The notes beneath the pieces were generated by a model, which was given only the letters and a program-made list of their open reading frames with translations, ran no database searches and was not told the origin of the DNA. Positions 1 through 13,191 of a stretch of 64,000 bases of DNA are shown here, in pieces (the stretch's first letter is position 1; each line of letters starts with the position of its first letter). This DNA is from Vreelandella neptunia (GTDB taxonomy: Bacteria > Pseudomonadota > Gammaproteobacteria > Pseudomonadales > Halomonadaceae): positions 1 to 64,000 of the forward strand of contig NZ_CP140255.1 in assembly GCF_034479615.1 (NCBI RefSeq), in the 5' to 3' direction. The position numbers and the translations under genes were made by a program.

Positions 1-145
1 CCGTAAAGTACGCATCCGCTGCCGGGGACGCCAAGCGTTACCAGCGGTGAATGAAGTGTAAAAGCTTCGGTTCGTCAGGTAGTTAGTGCTTTTACGAAAG
101 CCAGCGGTTTTGAATGTGGTCAGGTTTGCATCGAAAACAACGCCC

Positions 146-173
146 TTGACAAACACCAGGAAATGCGTAGAAT
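146..173 (+). promoter_or_regulatory. rRNA operon promoter (sigma-70 type)
   Basis: The -35 TTGACA at 146-151 is a perfect consensus. A 16-nt spacer and the -10 TAGAAT at 168-173 follow, and then a GC-rich discriminator (GCGCC). This arrangement is typical of strong, stringently controlled rRNA promoters. It lies about 280 nt before mature 16S, a normal distance. I saw no gene in 1-145, only a perfect 8-bp inverted repeat GTAAAAGC/GCTTTTAC at 58-65 and 88-95. Confidence 0.8.
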
Positions 174-245
174 GCGCCTTCCTCGCTGAGGCAAGCCAAG
201 TCAACGGCAGCCCGGTTGCTTTCATAGCAATCTAACAGCGAAACA

Positions 246-256
246 GCTCTTTAACA
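246..256 (+). promoter_or_regulatory. boxA antitermination site in the rRNA leader
   Basis: GCTCTTTAACA matches the Nus-factor boxA of enterobacterial rrn leaders. A second copy, TGCTCTTTAACA, lies at 2461-2472 before 23S. In the family these sites recruit NusB/NusE to prevent premature Rho termination of untranslated rRNA. Confidence 0.8.
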
Positions 257-259
257 ATT

Positions 260-285
260 TGATCAGGTAATTCATGTGGGCGCTT
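260..285 (+). other. 5' arm of the 16S processing stalk
   Basis: This stretch is complementary, with about two mismatches or bulges, to 2007-2033 just after 16S (core GATCAGGTAATTCAT against ATGAATTACCTGATC). The pairing would enclose pre-16S RNA in a long stem of the kind cut by RNase III. It is seen directly in the sequence; the processing role is inferred from known rrn operons. Confidence 0.8.
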
Positions 286-453
286 GCTGATGTTGGTGAC
301 AAATCACCCAATATCAAGGCAAGCGACTCAAGCAATAAGATTTTAAAGGATTCGTCCTTTGGGATCTGTTTTGAATGAATTCGTTTGAACCTTGAGCCAA
401 GTTTGGTTCGCTTCTGTCACTTTCGAGTGGCGGGTAAGAACCGCATAGATCTT

Positions 454-1986
<1,533 letters not shown>

Positions 1987-2069
1987 AACGATGCGTCACA
2001 GTCGGTAAGCGTCCACAATGAATTACCTGATCAGATATAGAGCAAACGGTAAAAGCACGATTCCCTCTT

Positions 2070-2146
<77 letters not shown>

Positions 2147-2229
2147 AATTTTATCTATCGCTGCGTTATTTTATAACTCGCATAGCAGGCTATGCGTCGT
2201 CATAAAATGCCTTGCGCTAAATAAAATTG
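2147..2229 (+). repeat. Long imperfect palindrome in the tRNA-Ile/tRNA-Ala spacer
   Basis: An 83-nt imperfect inverted repeat fills most of the space between the two tRNAs. The outer arms are AATTTTAT/ATAAAATT, the middle arms GCTGCG/CTTGCGC and TTTTAT/ATAAAA, and the inner hairpin is GCATAGC-AGG-CTATGC. Its layout resembles dispersed palindromic repeats with GCTGCGTT and GCCTTGC ends in other gammaproteobacteria. No second copy was noticed in this window. Confidence 0.6.
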
Positions 2230-2265
2230 GCCAGAGGTGACTGTGACGAAGAGTGACTACTAGAT

Positions 2266-2341
2266 GGGGCCATAGCTCAGCTGGGAGAGCGCCTGCCTTG
2301 CACGCAGGAGGTCAGCGGTTCGATCCCGCTTGGCTCCACCA
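2266..2341 (+). tRNA. alaT: tRNA-Ala (TGC)
   Basis: This is a 76-nt cloverleaf with acceptor arms GGGGCCA/TGGCTCC, an encoded CCA end, T-arm GTTCGATCC and anticodon TGC at 2299-2301. It is the second spacer tRNA of the operon. Confidence 0.97.
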
Positions 2342-2472
2342 TTACGTTACTACCCTGTTTAACCTTCAATACCGTTTGTGAATGTTTCGTGACCACTGAT
2401 AAGTCACTGTGCTGTTGTTTTAGTTATCGCACACTGCTTTATCACTGTTCATTGAACAGCTGCTCTTTAACA

Positions 2473-2489
2473 ATGTATATCATGCTGAC
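2473..2489 (+). other. 5' arm of the 23S processing stalk
   Basis: ATGTATATCATGCTGAC is complementary, with one mismatch, to GTCAGCATGATGTACAT at 5616-5632 between 23S and 5S. The two arms would close pre-23S RNA in an RNase III-type stem. A boxA lies directly upstream at 2461-2472. Confidence 0.75.
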
Positions 2490-2592
2490 AAGAACACTTC
2501 GCAAGAAGTGCTTCTTAAATTGTGATACGCGTCAGCGTATCCGGCAAAATGAAACGTGATTATTGCGAACCCCAGACTCCTTCGGGTTATAG

Positions 2593-5492
<2,900 letters not shown>

Positions 5493-5641
5493 ATAACACC
5501 CAAGGGGTCTGGTCGTGATGATGACGTGAATGAATGCCGGATACGCAGCGTGTGGCCCAGGCAACAGACTGCCAGGGCGGTAGGTGATAAGACGCTCACA
5601 ATTTAGTTAAAAACAGTCAGCATGATGTACATTAACAGTTA

Positions 5642-5760
5642 CGCCTGACGACCATAGCACGCGTGAACCACCTGATCCCTTGCCGAACTCAGAAGTGAAA
5701 CCGCTTAGCGCCGATGGTAGTGTGGGGTCTCCCCATGCGAGAGTAGGTCATCGTCAGGCA
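5642..5760 (+). rRNA. rrf: 5S ribosomal RNA
   Basis: About 118 nt are closed by the terminal helix GCCTGACGA/TCGTCAGGC. The internal sequences CCGAACTCAGAAGTGAAAC and ATGCGAGAGTAGG are typical of 5S. It is the last gene of the rRNA operon. Confidence 0.95.
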
Positions 5761-5770
5761 CTTATTATGA

Positions 5771-5808
5771 AAAATCCCCCAGGGCTGGTGCCTTGGGGGA
5801 TTTTTTTT
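5771..5808 (+). terminator. rRNA operon terminator, probably bidirectional
   Basis: A GC-rich stem AATCCCCCAGGG/CCTTGGGGGATT has a 6-nt loop and is followed by eight T residues. On the opposite strand the same stem is followed by ATTTTTC, so it can also stop the convergent minus-strand transcript that ends with the dehydrogenase gene at 5860. Just downstream, GTGAGGGGTAAA occurs twice 26 bp apart (near 5818 and 5844). Confidence 0.9.
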
Positions 5809-5859
5809 GCATGAGCGTGAGGGGTAAATAGTGAGGAGTGAGGGGTAAACATCAACACC

Positions 5860-6600
5860 TCACCAGTCGATAGATTTGCCATCCCAAGCCCAAAAAGTAC
5901 CACTATCTTCAGGCGTACGCTGAGCGATGACTGCCAGCAGCTTCTCTGCTACAAATGCGGGTGTAAATAGCTTTTCGCTAGGTACTCGGTTTTGAAAAGG
6001 TTTAGAGAGGGCTGTGTCAGTGGTGCCAGGGTGAAGACAAAGCACTAACGACTGCTTATTAAGCCGCTTGAGCTCAATGGAGGCTGTCTTAAACAACATG
6101 TTATGCGCTGCTTTGCTGGCACGATAGCTGTACCAGCCTCCTAGCTGATTATCTTCTATTGAGCCAACACGAGCCGAAAGGCTGGCAATCACTGAAGGGT
6201 GTGACCCTTTGAAAGAGTCTTTCAGTGCCGTTAGCAATAAAATTGGCACAAAGGCATTGATGTTCATTGTTTGCGCAAGGCTTTCGACACTAAGCTGATC
6301 AAGGCGCTTCTCGGGCAACAGTCGTTGCGCCTCATCATGAAGGATGCCGATGGCATTAAACAAGAAGTGGATTGGCTGCGAGGCTAGTTCTGTTTTAAGT
6401 GCCTGCCGTCCCTGCTCTTGAGAAACATCAAGCATTAGGTGTGTAAGACGGGGGTTGTCAATTCGTGGTGGCTGCCGGCTTACCGCAATAATGTGGCCGA
6501 CCTGAGAGGAAGAGAGTAACTGCTCAATGATGGCAGCACCTATTCCTCCCGATGCGCCTACAACCAGCGCTGTATAGTGATGAGGCAGTAAACTTAACAT
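5860..6600 (-). CDS. Short-chain dehydrogenase/reductase (SDR)
   Basis: A 246-aa NAD(P)-dependent oxidoreductase of the classical SDR fold; the substrate is unknown. The dinucleotide-binding motif GASGGIG is at residues 15-21, an NAIG variant of the NNAG strand motif is near 82-85, and the catalytic Tyr-x3-Lys is YRASK at 159-163. Length and motifs resemble the small C-factor-like SDRs. The ATG at 6600 is chosen because AAGG lies 6 nt upstream; an in-frame TTG at 6615 is a weaker alternative. It follows flgN on the same strand, but nothing ties it to motility, and it ends just before the rRNA terminator. Confidence 0.85.
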   Translation of the reverse strand: MLSLLPHHYTALVVGASGGIGAAIIEQLLSSSQVGHIIAVSRQPPRIDNPRLTHLMLDVSQEQGRQALKTELASQPIHFLFNAIGILHDEAQRLLPEKRLDQLSVESLAQTMNINAFVPILLLTALKDSFKGSHPSVIASLSARVGSIEDNQLGGWYSYRASKAAHNMLFKTASIELKRLNKQSLVLCLHPGTTDTALSKPFQNRVPSEKLFTPAFVAEKLLAVIAQRTPEDSGTFWAWDGKSIDW

Positions 6601-6670
6601 GGGAAGCCTTTGCAATCCTGCTAGTGAAGGCTTTCATTGAAACGCTATGCAGAAGGCTTGTCGAGAGAGA

Positions 6671-7120
6671 TCAGGCGGAAGCGTTGATTCTGCCCGGTTG
6701 GGCGCTATTGCGACCATCAGGCCTATAGAGTGTTTTTTCTGCGATTTGGCGAATGTAATCAAGCATTGCCTGATTATGCTTCATCCGAACTGAAAGCATC
6801 TGTCCCGTTAACTCATTCATGCGCGAAGCGCGCTCACTCTTTTCGAGCAAGCTTTTCCAGGCTGTCTGGCAGCCTGCATCATGAGCTGCCGTTTTGGCAC
6901 CGTCAGCACCGTCGGCATATCCAAGACGTTTTTGTACGTTGCGGCGCACAGTCTCTATGCGCTCTAATTCATTCATTAATGACTGCTTATCTAGCGCGAC
7001 TTTAGATAGTGCCTCACCGTCAATGTCACCCTGCGTCAATAAATTTTGCTCGCTGGACAACAACGAAATTAATTCATCAATCCGTTGTTGTTGATCGGTA
7101 AGCAAGGATGCAAGGCTCAT
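6671..7120 (-). CDS. flgN: Flagellar export chaperone FlgN
   Basis: A 149-aa, mostly helical cytoplasmic protein. In the family FlgN binds the C-termini of the hook-filament junction proteins FlgK and FlgL and delivers them to the export gate. The predicted heptad-rich helices, the size and the position 13 nt after flgM support the call more than any single motif. The short gap suggests cotranscription with flgM from the sigma-28 promoter upstream of flgM. Its clients flgK and flgL are encoded at 16190-19385. Confidence 0.85.
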   Translation of the reverse strand: MSLASLLTDQQQRIDELISLLSSEQNLLTQGDIDGEALSKVALDKQSLMNELERIETVRRNVQKRLGYADGADGAKTAAHDAGCQTAWKSLLEKSERASRMNELTGQMLSVRMKHNQAMLDYIRQIAEKTLYRPDGRNSAQPGRINASA

Positions 7121-7133
7121 TTAAAGCGCCCCC

Positions 7134-7400
7134 TTAAAAATCTTTAAGATTTGCAATTAGGCCATCTGCGATGCGATCAGCATTCATTTCAAGGCGGCCC
7201 TCGCGGATAGCGTCACGAATTTCTTCAACTTTGGCGCTATCGATATCCTGAGATTCATCAATACTTGTCTGGCTCAACTGAGTCGATTCGCGCGTAGCAT
7301 CACCCGGTGCAGCTGGTTTTACGCTGCTAGCTTTTTGCGTTTCATCACGCTGCTGGGCTTGGTTAGAGCGTAACAGCGAATTAATGTTATCAATATTCAC
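7134..7400 (-). CDS. flgM: Anti-sigma-28 factor FlgM
   Basis: An 88-aa protein with a Ser/Gln-rich, probably disordered N-terminal half. The C-terminal helical part (VEEIRDAIREGRLEM, then DRIADGLIANL) is typical of FlgM. It holds FliA (sigma-28, encoded at 59245) inactive until the hook-basal body is complete and FlgM is exported. A sigma-28 promoter lies upstream (7463-7489), so FliA would drive its own inhibitor, the usual feedback. If FlhA is broken as it appears, FlgM could not be exported and FliA-dependent genes should stay low. Confidence 0.9.
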   Translation of the reverse strand: MNIDNINSLLRSNQAQQRDETQKASSVKPAAPGDATRESTQLSQTSIDESQDIDSAKVEEIRDAIREGRLEMNADRIADGLIANLKDF

Positions 7401-7462
7401 GTCGTCTGCCTCATCGTCAGCGTCGATGCGCTTTGCGTTTAGTATAGCTTGTATAAAGGTAA

Positions 7463-7489
7463 CTATCGGCAGGGCTGGGTATAACTTTA
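7463..7489 (-). promoter_or_regulatory. Sigma-28 (FliA) promoter for flgM-flgN
   Basis: Read on the minus strand, TAAAGTTA, 11 nt, GCCGATAG is nearly identical to the enterobacterial sigma-28 consensus TAAAGTTT-N11-GCCGATAA. It lies 63 nt upstream of the flgM start codon. Confidence 0.85.
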
Positions 7490-7498
7490 GGTGGCGGC

Positions 7499-8215
7499 TT
7501 AAAAATCTACCACCAAAATGCCTCGATCCGTGACGCGGGCCGTCATAATTTCCCGTGAACCAAAACGAACTCTAATCCGATCACCAAGAGCACCATTTTC
7601 AAGCGCTTCGCCTTCGCGTGAAACGCGAAAAGCCGAACCTTCAGCTACGACAGTAACGCGCTGCCCGCGTTCAACTAAATGAGGCGCTTGTAAATAATGG
7701 GCCAAAAAGGCGCTACCACTGCGAATGGGGCGTTGAGCTATTTTGCCCACAATATCTTCTTCAGCGGTCAGCGCCTGAGCCGACAGGTCGCCAAGGTTGC
7801 CACCGCGTTCGCTGAGCATGCTTGAAGTGATCAGTGTACCCCGCTCAATATCTCTTGCCGCCACCACGTAATTACCGATGACATCTACTTGGGCCTGCAA
7901 GTAGCGGACTTGGCGGCTGTCTTCACCGCAGCGTACACCAACGGAAACGCGGCCCAAGGGGGCTTGATTTGCGTTAGGTAAGAAAGGCTCCGGTTGGACG
8001 CATTCCGGTAAATGTGGCGACGGTGGCCGTAGGTCAATGACCACTTCTTCACCTAAAGCGCGTGTCTCTTCGTACAAAAACTGATGCACTTGTTGAAGTA
8101 GTTCGTCGTCGTCAGCCTGCGCTTTGGTAAAAGCAGTAGCGCATAGGATTGTCAAAAAGAGAATAACTTGCCAGTAGCGAAGCGTGCTTGGCTTAGTAAA
8201 GCGCGATCGTAGCAT
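7499..8215 (-). CDS. flgA: P-ring assembly chaperone FlgA
   Basis: A 238-aa periplasmic protein that helps FlgI assemble into the P-ring around the rod. The N-terminus has basic residues, a hydrophobic stretch (about 15-30) and a likely cleavage site near TKAQA, consistent with Sec export. The C-terminal half carries the SAF-type segment VVAARDIERGTLIT and the conserved QRPIRSGSAF and RGQRVTVVAEG segments of the family. It is transcribed divergently from flgB across a 207-bp gap, the classical flgA/flgB arrangement. Confidence 0.92.
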   Translation of the reverse strand: MLRSRFTKPSTLRYWQVILFLTILCATAFTKAQADDDELLQQVHQFLYEETRALGEEVVIDLRPPSPHLPECVQPEPFLPNANQAPLGRVSVGVRCGEDSRQVRYLQAQVDVIGNYVVAARDIERGTLITSSMLSERGGNLGDLSAQALTAEEDIVGKIAQRPIRSGSAFLAHYLQAPHLVERGQRVTVVAEGSAFRVSREGEALENGALGDRIRVRFGSREIMTARVTDRGILVVDF

Positions 8216-8422
8216 AGGGGGGGTCGCTTGCTTGGGAGCTTAGTTAGAGAGAGGAGAGCAAAGTAGAGGACTCATTGCCCAGTGTAGCGAAAAGGTAGCA
8301 GCCGTATAACGTGAAATGCTGGCAGAAACACCAGCTGTTCCATGCTTTAGGCTGACGGTTCAAGTCGTATTCTGCATCATCAACAAAATCCATTTTATTT
8401 TATGCCTCAAGCGAGGGTCGGC
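8216..8422. promoter_or_regulatory. Divergent flgA/flgB control region
   Basis: This gene-free stretch separates flgA (minus) from the flgBCDEFGHIJ operon (plus). It contains the small inverted repeat GCTGG-CAGAAACA-CCAGC (about 8319-8336). No convincing sigma-28 site was seen on either strand, which fits class II control by FlhDC with sigma-70. The exact FlhDC boxes could not be placed. Confidence 0.45.
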
Positions 8423-8857
8423 ATGATTGATCAACTGGAATCTGCCTTTAATTTTCATCAGCAAGCAGTGAGTCTACGCCAGGCACGCCACGAAATATTG
8501 GCAGCTAATATTGCCAATGCCGATACGCCTAACTATAAAGCGCGTGACATAGATTTTGCTAGTGAGCTTAAAAAAGCAGTAGACGGTACTCAGAGTGCAT
8601 CTAGCAATGCCGGCGGCGGTCTGACTTTAGCGCGTACCTCTGGTAGTCATATTGCTGGAGAAGGCCCCGCATGGCGCGGAGCGGGCAACGCCGATTTACT
8701 TTACCGCATTCCCGACCAGCCTAGTTTGGATGGAAATACGGTTGATATGGATCGTGAGCGCACGCAGTTTGCTGATAACGCCGTTCGTTATCAAGTCGGA
8801 CTCACGATGCTCAATAGCCGTATTCAAGGGCTGAAAAATGCCATGCAGCCCGAATAA
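8423..8857 (+). CDS. flgB: Flagellar proximal rod protein FlgB
   Basis: 144 aa, the usual FlgB length, forming the innermost rod with FlgC, FlgF and FlgG. The N-terminus has the rod/hook signature region NIANADTPNYKARDIDF, and the C-terminal helix (RYQVGLTMLNSRIQGLKNAM) is typical. The ATG at 8423 gives the common MIDQLESAF N-terminus and is preceded by GCGAGGG; an in-frame ATG at 8402 would add seven residues. It is the first gene of the plus-strand rod/hook operon. Confidence 0.93.
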   Translation: MIDQLESAFNFHQQAVSLRQARHEILAANIANADTPNYKARDIDFASELKKAVDGTQSASSNAGGGLTLARTSGSHIAGEGPAWRGAGNADLLYRIPDQPSLDGNTVDMDRERTQFADNAVRYQVGLTMLNSRIQGLKNAMQPE

Positions 8858-8889
8858 TCCAGGCCAAATTAGTGAGGAGTTAACCAACG

Positions 8890-9300
8890 ATGTCAATGTT
8901 CTCCGCGTTTGATATTGCCAGCTCGGCAATGAGCGCCCAGTCCCAGCGAATGAATGTTACCGCTAGCAATATGGCCAATGCCGACAGTGTCGCTGGGCCT
9001 GATGGTGAAACCTATCGAGCGAAACAGGTGATGTTTGAGACCCAGGCGCAAAGCAACCGCTATGGCGTTGGTGGTGTGCGCGTCACCGAAGTAGTGGAAG
9101 ACGATTCGCCCCTGCGTATGGAGTATATGCCTAGTCATCCTGCGGCGGATGAAGAAGGCTATGTGGCAAAGCCTAATGTCGAGCCGGTGCATGAAATGGT
9201 CAATATGATTTCTGCATCGCGCTCTTATCAAGCCAACGTTGAAGTATTTAATACCAGTAAGCAGATGCTGATGCAGACGCTGTCGCTGGGTGAGGGGTAA
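8890..9300 (+). CDS. flgC: Flagellar proximal rod protein FlgC
   Basis: 136 aa, a typical length. The N-terminal helix (SSAMSAQSQRMNVTASNMAN) and the C-terminal segment MVNMISASRSYQANVEVFNT are the paired axial-protein signatures that form the coiled coil of rod subunits. A good ribosome site (GAGGAG) lies about 10 nt before the start. It lies 32 nt after flgB and 6 nt before flgD, so it is part of the same operon. Confidence 0.95.
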   Translation: MSMFSAFDIASSAMSAQSQRMNVTASNMANADSVAGPDGETYRAKQVMFETQAQSNRYGVGGVRVTEVVEDDSPLRMEYMPSHPAADEEGYVAKPNVEPVHEMVNMISASRSYQANVEVFNTSKQMLMQTLSLGEG

Positions 9301-9306
9301 TAAAAA

Positions 9307-9996
9307 ATGAACACAATCAACCCGAGCACATTGGCAGCCATCAATGGGGGCGGCAGCCAGTTAAAGCAGAGCCAATCAGACGAACTGCGTAATAGCTTCA
9401 TGACGCTATTGATTACCCAACTACAGAATCAAGATCCGCTCAAGCCGATGGAAAACGCGGAGATGACGTCGCAGATTGCTCAGATCAATACCGTGAGCGG
9501 TATTGAGCAGCTGAATAGCACGCTACAGAGTATTACCAGCCAGATGGATGCTAACCAGGCATTGCAGGCGAGCGGCTTGATCGGTCAAGGCGTAATGGTG
9601 CCCGGGCGTCAGATTATGCTGGAACAAGATAGTGAAGGTAAGCCCTACTCAACACCATTCGGTATTGAACTCGCCAAGCCTGCCGCTAATGTTCAGGCGA
9701 CCATTTTGGGTCAGGGCGGCCAAGTTATTCGTCGCTATGACTTAGGGGCTGTTGATGCGGGCGTGCAATCGTTTCAGTGGGATGGTGAAAATGATCAAGG
9801 TGAAGTGGTCGCCAGTAATCGCTATACCATTCAGTTAGAAGCAACCAACGGTGAAGGCGAGGTAATCGAATCAACCGCGCTTAACTATGCCATCGTCAAT
9901 AGTGTCACGCCTAATGATGGCAACGGCGGTATCCGACTGGATCTTGGCGCGATTTATGGTCAAATCAGCCTTAATGACGTCAAACAAATTCTTTGA
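9307..9996 (+). CDS. flgD: Hook-capping scaffold FlgD
   Basis: 229 aa. FlgD caps the growing hook and is discarded when the junction proteins arrive. The N-terminal motif FMTLLITQLQNQDPLKPMEN (residues 31-50) is the family hallmark. A central FlgD Ig-like domain includes YDLGAVDAGVQSFQWDG. It follows flgC closely (6 nt) and precedes the hook gene flgE, as expected. Confidence 0.95.
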   Translation: MNTINPSTLAAINGGGSQLKQSQSDELRNSFMTLLITQLQNQDPLKPMENAEMTSQIAQINTVSGIEQLNSTLQSITSQMDANQALQASGLIGQGVMVPGRQIMLEQDSEGKPYSTPFGIELAKPAANVQATILGQGGQVIRRYDLGAVDAGVQSFQWDGENDQGEVVASNRYTIQLEATNGEGEVIESTALNYAIVNSVTPNDGNGGIRLDLGAIYGQISLNDVKQIL

Positions 9997-10029
9997 CTGC
10001 AAAGTATTAACTGTTTCTAGGAGAGAGAA

Positions 10030-11529
10030 ATGAGCTTTTCTCAAGCATTAAGTGGTCTCAACGCCCAGTCGGAAAACCTAAAAATCTTAGGTAATAATAT
10101 TGCCAACTCTCAAACCGTAGGCTTTAAAAGCTCAGGTGCGATATTTGCTGATGTATTCGCGGGTGCAAGTAGCCAAGTGGGCCTTGGCGTGAAAATCTCA
10201 GATGTGCGCCAGGACTTTACCGCCGGTGATTTAGAGACCAGCGGACGTACGTTAGATCTAGCTGTGGCGGGTGACGGCTTTTACCGTGTTGAGCAAACCA
10301 GTGGGGAGGCCGCGTATACCCGCAACGGTCAATTTAGTCAGGATAATCAAGGCTACTTGGTCAACGCCGCCGGTCAACGTTTAACCGGCTATGGCCTTTC
10401 TGATCCGAATGACCCGTTTTCGGCTGTCGTGCCAGGCGGCGCGCCTGAGGCGCTAAAAATTCCGGCTGCTGACATTCCCGCCAAGGCGACGGCGCAGGCG
10501 ACGGCGACATACAACCTGGATGCCAGTACAGTGCCGGGACAGGGCACACAGACATCACTTGTTCGTGCCCAGGATGAGGCTGGCAATTTAATTACGGTGG
10601 ATAATACGGGTGCCTATGCTGCTGGTGGTGATCCACTAGAAATCGAGGTTGCGTACCACTACTCCAATAGCTTCACGACCTTCGACTCCCTGGGTAATGA
10701 ACGCAATGTCACCATGTACTATGAAAAGATAGGTGATAATACCTGGAAGGCTTTTCAAGCCGTCGATGGGAAACTCTCATTTAGCGGTGCAGCTGGCGCT
10801 GCAACAGACCTAGATAACGCCTTCTTTTTAAAATTTAATGGCAACGGACAGCTTGCTAAATATAGCGACCTTGATGCAGCGGGGAATGGTGTCCGAGACG
10901 AAGACGCGATAGTGGGCGTCGCTGATGCTGGTTACCAGCTCTCTTTTGCCGCAGGAAATCCCCTCGCTGAAGCGACTACAGCCAATGGTGAAACGGCCGC
11001 TCTCGCATTTGACCAGCCAGCAGTTGATAGTGCAGCTCTTACCAAAGCTTTTGCAGACCTAGACTTTATTGTTGGCGATGGTGCTGAGGAACTGAGTTAC
11101 AACCTGACGCTGACAGGAACGACGCAGTTCAACAATAACTCAGTGCAGAACACGCTGACCCAGAATGGCTATACATCTGGCAGTTTGTCAGGCTTGGAAA
11201 TTACCCGCGATGGCCGTGTTATTCGTATTTATACTAACGAAGAACGCCGCGATGCTGGACAAATTGTATTGGCCAATTTTGCCAATGAAGAGGGCTTGCA
11301 GTCGATTGGTGATAACGCATGGCGTGAAACCAATGCATCGGGTATTGGCATTATTGGTACCGGTGGTACGGGCGTTTTTGGAACGATTGAGTCTGGCGTA
11401 CTCGAAAACTCAAACGTGGACTTAGCAAAACAGCTGGTGGATACCATCGTCGCGCAGCGTGCCTATCAGGCTAATTCAACATCAATTAGCACCCAGGACG
11501 AGCTCCTGCAGACCATTATTAATCTTTAA
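10030..11529 (+). CDS. flgE: Flagellar hook protein FlgE
   Basis: 499 aa, somewhat longer than the roughly 400 aa of enteric FlgE; the extra length is in the variable surface domain (about 180-380). The N-terminal axial motif SGLNAQSENLKILGNNIANS and the C-terminal motif AYQANSTSISTQDELLQTII are intact. Two repeated features of the family, TSGRTLDLAVAGDGFYRV and YTRNGQFSQD, are visible. A strong ribosome site (TAGGAGAGAG) precedes the ATG. The protein is exported after the rod and polymerises into the hook. Confidence 0.95.
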   Translation: MSFSQALSGLNAQSENLKILGNNIANSQTVGFKSSGAIFADVFAGASSQVGLGVKISDVRQDFTAGDLETSGRTLDLAVAGDGFYRVEQTSGEAAYTRNGQFSQDNQGYLVNAAGQRLTGYGLSDPNDPFSAVVPGGAPEALKIPAADIPAKATAQATATYNLDASTVPGQGTQTSLVRAQDEAGNLITVDNTGAYAAGGDPLEIEVAYHYSNSFTTFDSLGNERNVTMYYEKIGDNTWKAFQAVDGKLSFSGAAGAATDLDNAFFLKFNGNGQLAKYSDLDAAGNGVRDEDAIVGVADAGYQLSFAAGNPLAEATTANGETAALAFDQPAVDSAALTKAFADLDFIVGDGAEELSYNLTLTGTTQFNNNSVQNTLTQNGYTSGSLSGLEITRDGRVIRIYTNEERRDAGQIVLANFANEEGLQSIGDNAWRETNASGIGIIGTGGTGVFGTIESGVLENSNVDLAKQLVDTIVAQRAYQANSTSISTQDELLQTIINL

Positions 11530-11560
11530 TAGTGGCTTATTGAGGTAAGGAGTCAGCAAC

Positions 11561-12319
11561 GTGGATCGAATGCTCTATACCGCCATGAGTGGTGCGAAGA
11601 ACGCAATGGATCAGCAGTCGGTGGTGAGTAATAACCTATCGAATGTGACCACTACCGGCTTTCGTGCCCAGCTACAGGTCGCTCGTTCGGTTCCCGTGCA
11701 AGGGGACGCTCTGCTCGCCACACGTACCTCGGCGGTAACCACTACGCCGGGCAGCGATTTTGCTCAGGGGCCCGTTGAATATACGGGCCGCACCCTTGAT
11801 GTCGCAATGCAGGGGGATGCCTGGATGGCGGTGCAGGCCGATGATGGCACGGAAACCTACACACGCCGTGGTGACCTGCAGATCGATAGTGATGGTGTGT
11901 TGCTAAGCGTTGGCCGCCCTGTGCTGGGTGATGGTGGCCCAATTGCGATCCCTCAAGGGGCACAAGTCTCAATGGGTGCCGATGGAACAATTAGTGCCAT
12001 TCCACAGGGCGTAGGTCCCGAAGCACTTGTCGAGGTTGGGCGCATCAAGCTGGTGACACCTGAAAATGGCGCTTTAACGCGCGGTGAAGACGGACTGTTT
12101 CGAGCTTTACCGAATGAAGAAGGGTTGCCTGGCGCTTTGCCCGCAGACGAAAATGCCAAGCTGATTAGCGGTGCCCTTGAAGGCAGTAACGTTAGTGCTG
12201 TGGATGCTATGGTTTCAATGATAGATGTGGCACGGCGCTACGATATGCAAATGAAAGTGCTGAGCACCGCTGATGAAAATGCTCAGCGCGCCAATGGTAT
12301 TTTGTCTATTCAAGGTTGA
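11561..12319 (+). CDS. flgF: Flagellar proximal rod protein FlgF
   Basis: 252 aa with a GTG start supported by TAAGGAGT 9 nt upstream. The N-terminal axial motif (MLYTAMSGAKNAMDQQSVVS) and the conserved GRTLDVAMQGDAWMAV and YTRRGDLQIDSDG segments place it among the rod proteins. The C-terminal helix runs VDAMVSMIDVARRYDMQMK. It is separated from flgE by 31 nt and from flgG by 52 nt. Confidence 0.95.
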   Translation: MDRMLYTAMSGAKNAMDQQSVVSNNLSNVTTTGFRAQLQVARSVPVQGDALLATRTSAVTTTPGSDFAQGPVEYTGRTLDVAMQGDAWMAVQADDGTETYTRRGDLQIDSDGVLLSVGRPVLGDGGPIAIPQGAQVSMGADGTISAIPQGVGPEALVEVGRIKLVTPENGALTRGEDGLFRALPNEEGLPGALPADENAKLISGALEGSNVSAVDAMVSMIDVARRYDMQMKVLSTADENAQRANGILSIQG

Positions 12320-12371
12320 TGTTGGTCATTATTCAAGCTGAAGTTCGTCACTCGGCTTACGGAGCATAGTT

Positions 12372-13154
12372 ATGATTAAGTCTTTGTGGACTGCTAAAAC
12401 CGGCTTGGAGTCGCAACAAACCAAGTTGGACGTGATTTCAAATAACCTAGCCAACGTGAGTACTAATGGCTTCAAGCGCTCACGTCCAGTGTTTGAGGAT
12501 TTGCTATATCAAAATATGCGTCAGCCCGGGGCTCAAAACAACATACAGGATCGCTTGCCTTCGGGTATGCAGATCGGTACCGGTGTGCGCGCTGTAGCTA
12601 CAGAACGCCTACATACCCAGGGAAGCCTGGAGCAGACCGACAACTCCCGCGACCTTGCGATCGATGGTCAGGGATTTTTTCAGGTACTCATGCCTGACGG
12701 CACAACAGCATACACCCGCGATGGCAGTTTTCAGCTAAACCAGAATGGCCAGATGGTAACGGCGAATGGATATCCGGTTGAGCCTGCTATCTTCCTGCCA
12801 GCAAATGCGCTTTCAGTAAGCGTTGGTGAGGACGGCACTGTCAGCGTCCGTCAGCCAGGCGTTGCCCAGGATAATGAGGTGGGGCAAATTACCGTCAGTA
12901 CCTTTATCAATCCAGCTGGCCTTGAGAGCCTCGGTGGCAACCTCTACCTGGAAACCGGTGCATCCGGTGCTCCCAATGAGAATATACCGGGTATTAATGG
13001 TGCTGGACGGCTGTTCCAAGGATATGTCGAAACGTCTAACGTCAATGTCGTTGAAGAGATGGTCAATATGATCCAGACCCAGCGCGCCTATGAAATCAAT
13101 AGTAAAGCGGTGTCCACCAGCGATGAAATGTTGGCACGCTTAAGCCAGCTGTAA
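12372..13154 (+). CDS. flgG: Flagellar distal rod protein FlgG
   Basis: 260 aa, exactly the usual FlgG length. The strongly conserved start [20 protein letters not shown], the internal [17 protein letters not shown] and [20 protein letters not shown] segments, and the C-terminal [20 protein letters not shown] are all present. It forms the distal rod through the P- and L-rings. No defect seen. Confidence 0.96.
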   Translation: MIKSLWTAKTGLESQQTKLDVISNNLANVSTNGFKRSRPVFEDLLYQNMRQPGAQNNIQDRLPSGMQIGTGVRAVATERLHTQGSLEQTDNSRDLAIDGQGFFQVLMPDGTTAYTRDGSFQLNQNGQMVTANGYPVEPAIFLPANALSVSVGEDGTVSVRQPGVAQDNEVGQITVSTFINPAGLESLGGNLYLETGASGAPNENIPGINGAGRLFQGYVETSNVNVVEEMVNMIQTQRAYEINSKAVSTSDEMLARLSQL

Positions 13155-13191
13155 CAAGCGTTACTCATCGGGCTTACTTATAGGTTGCGTT

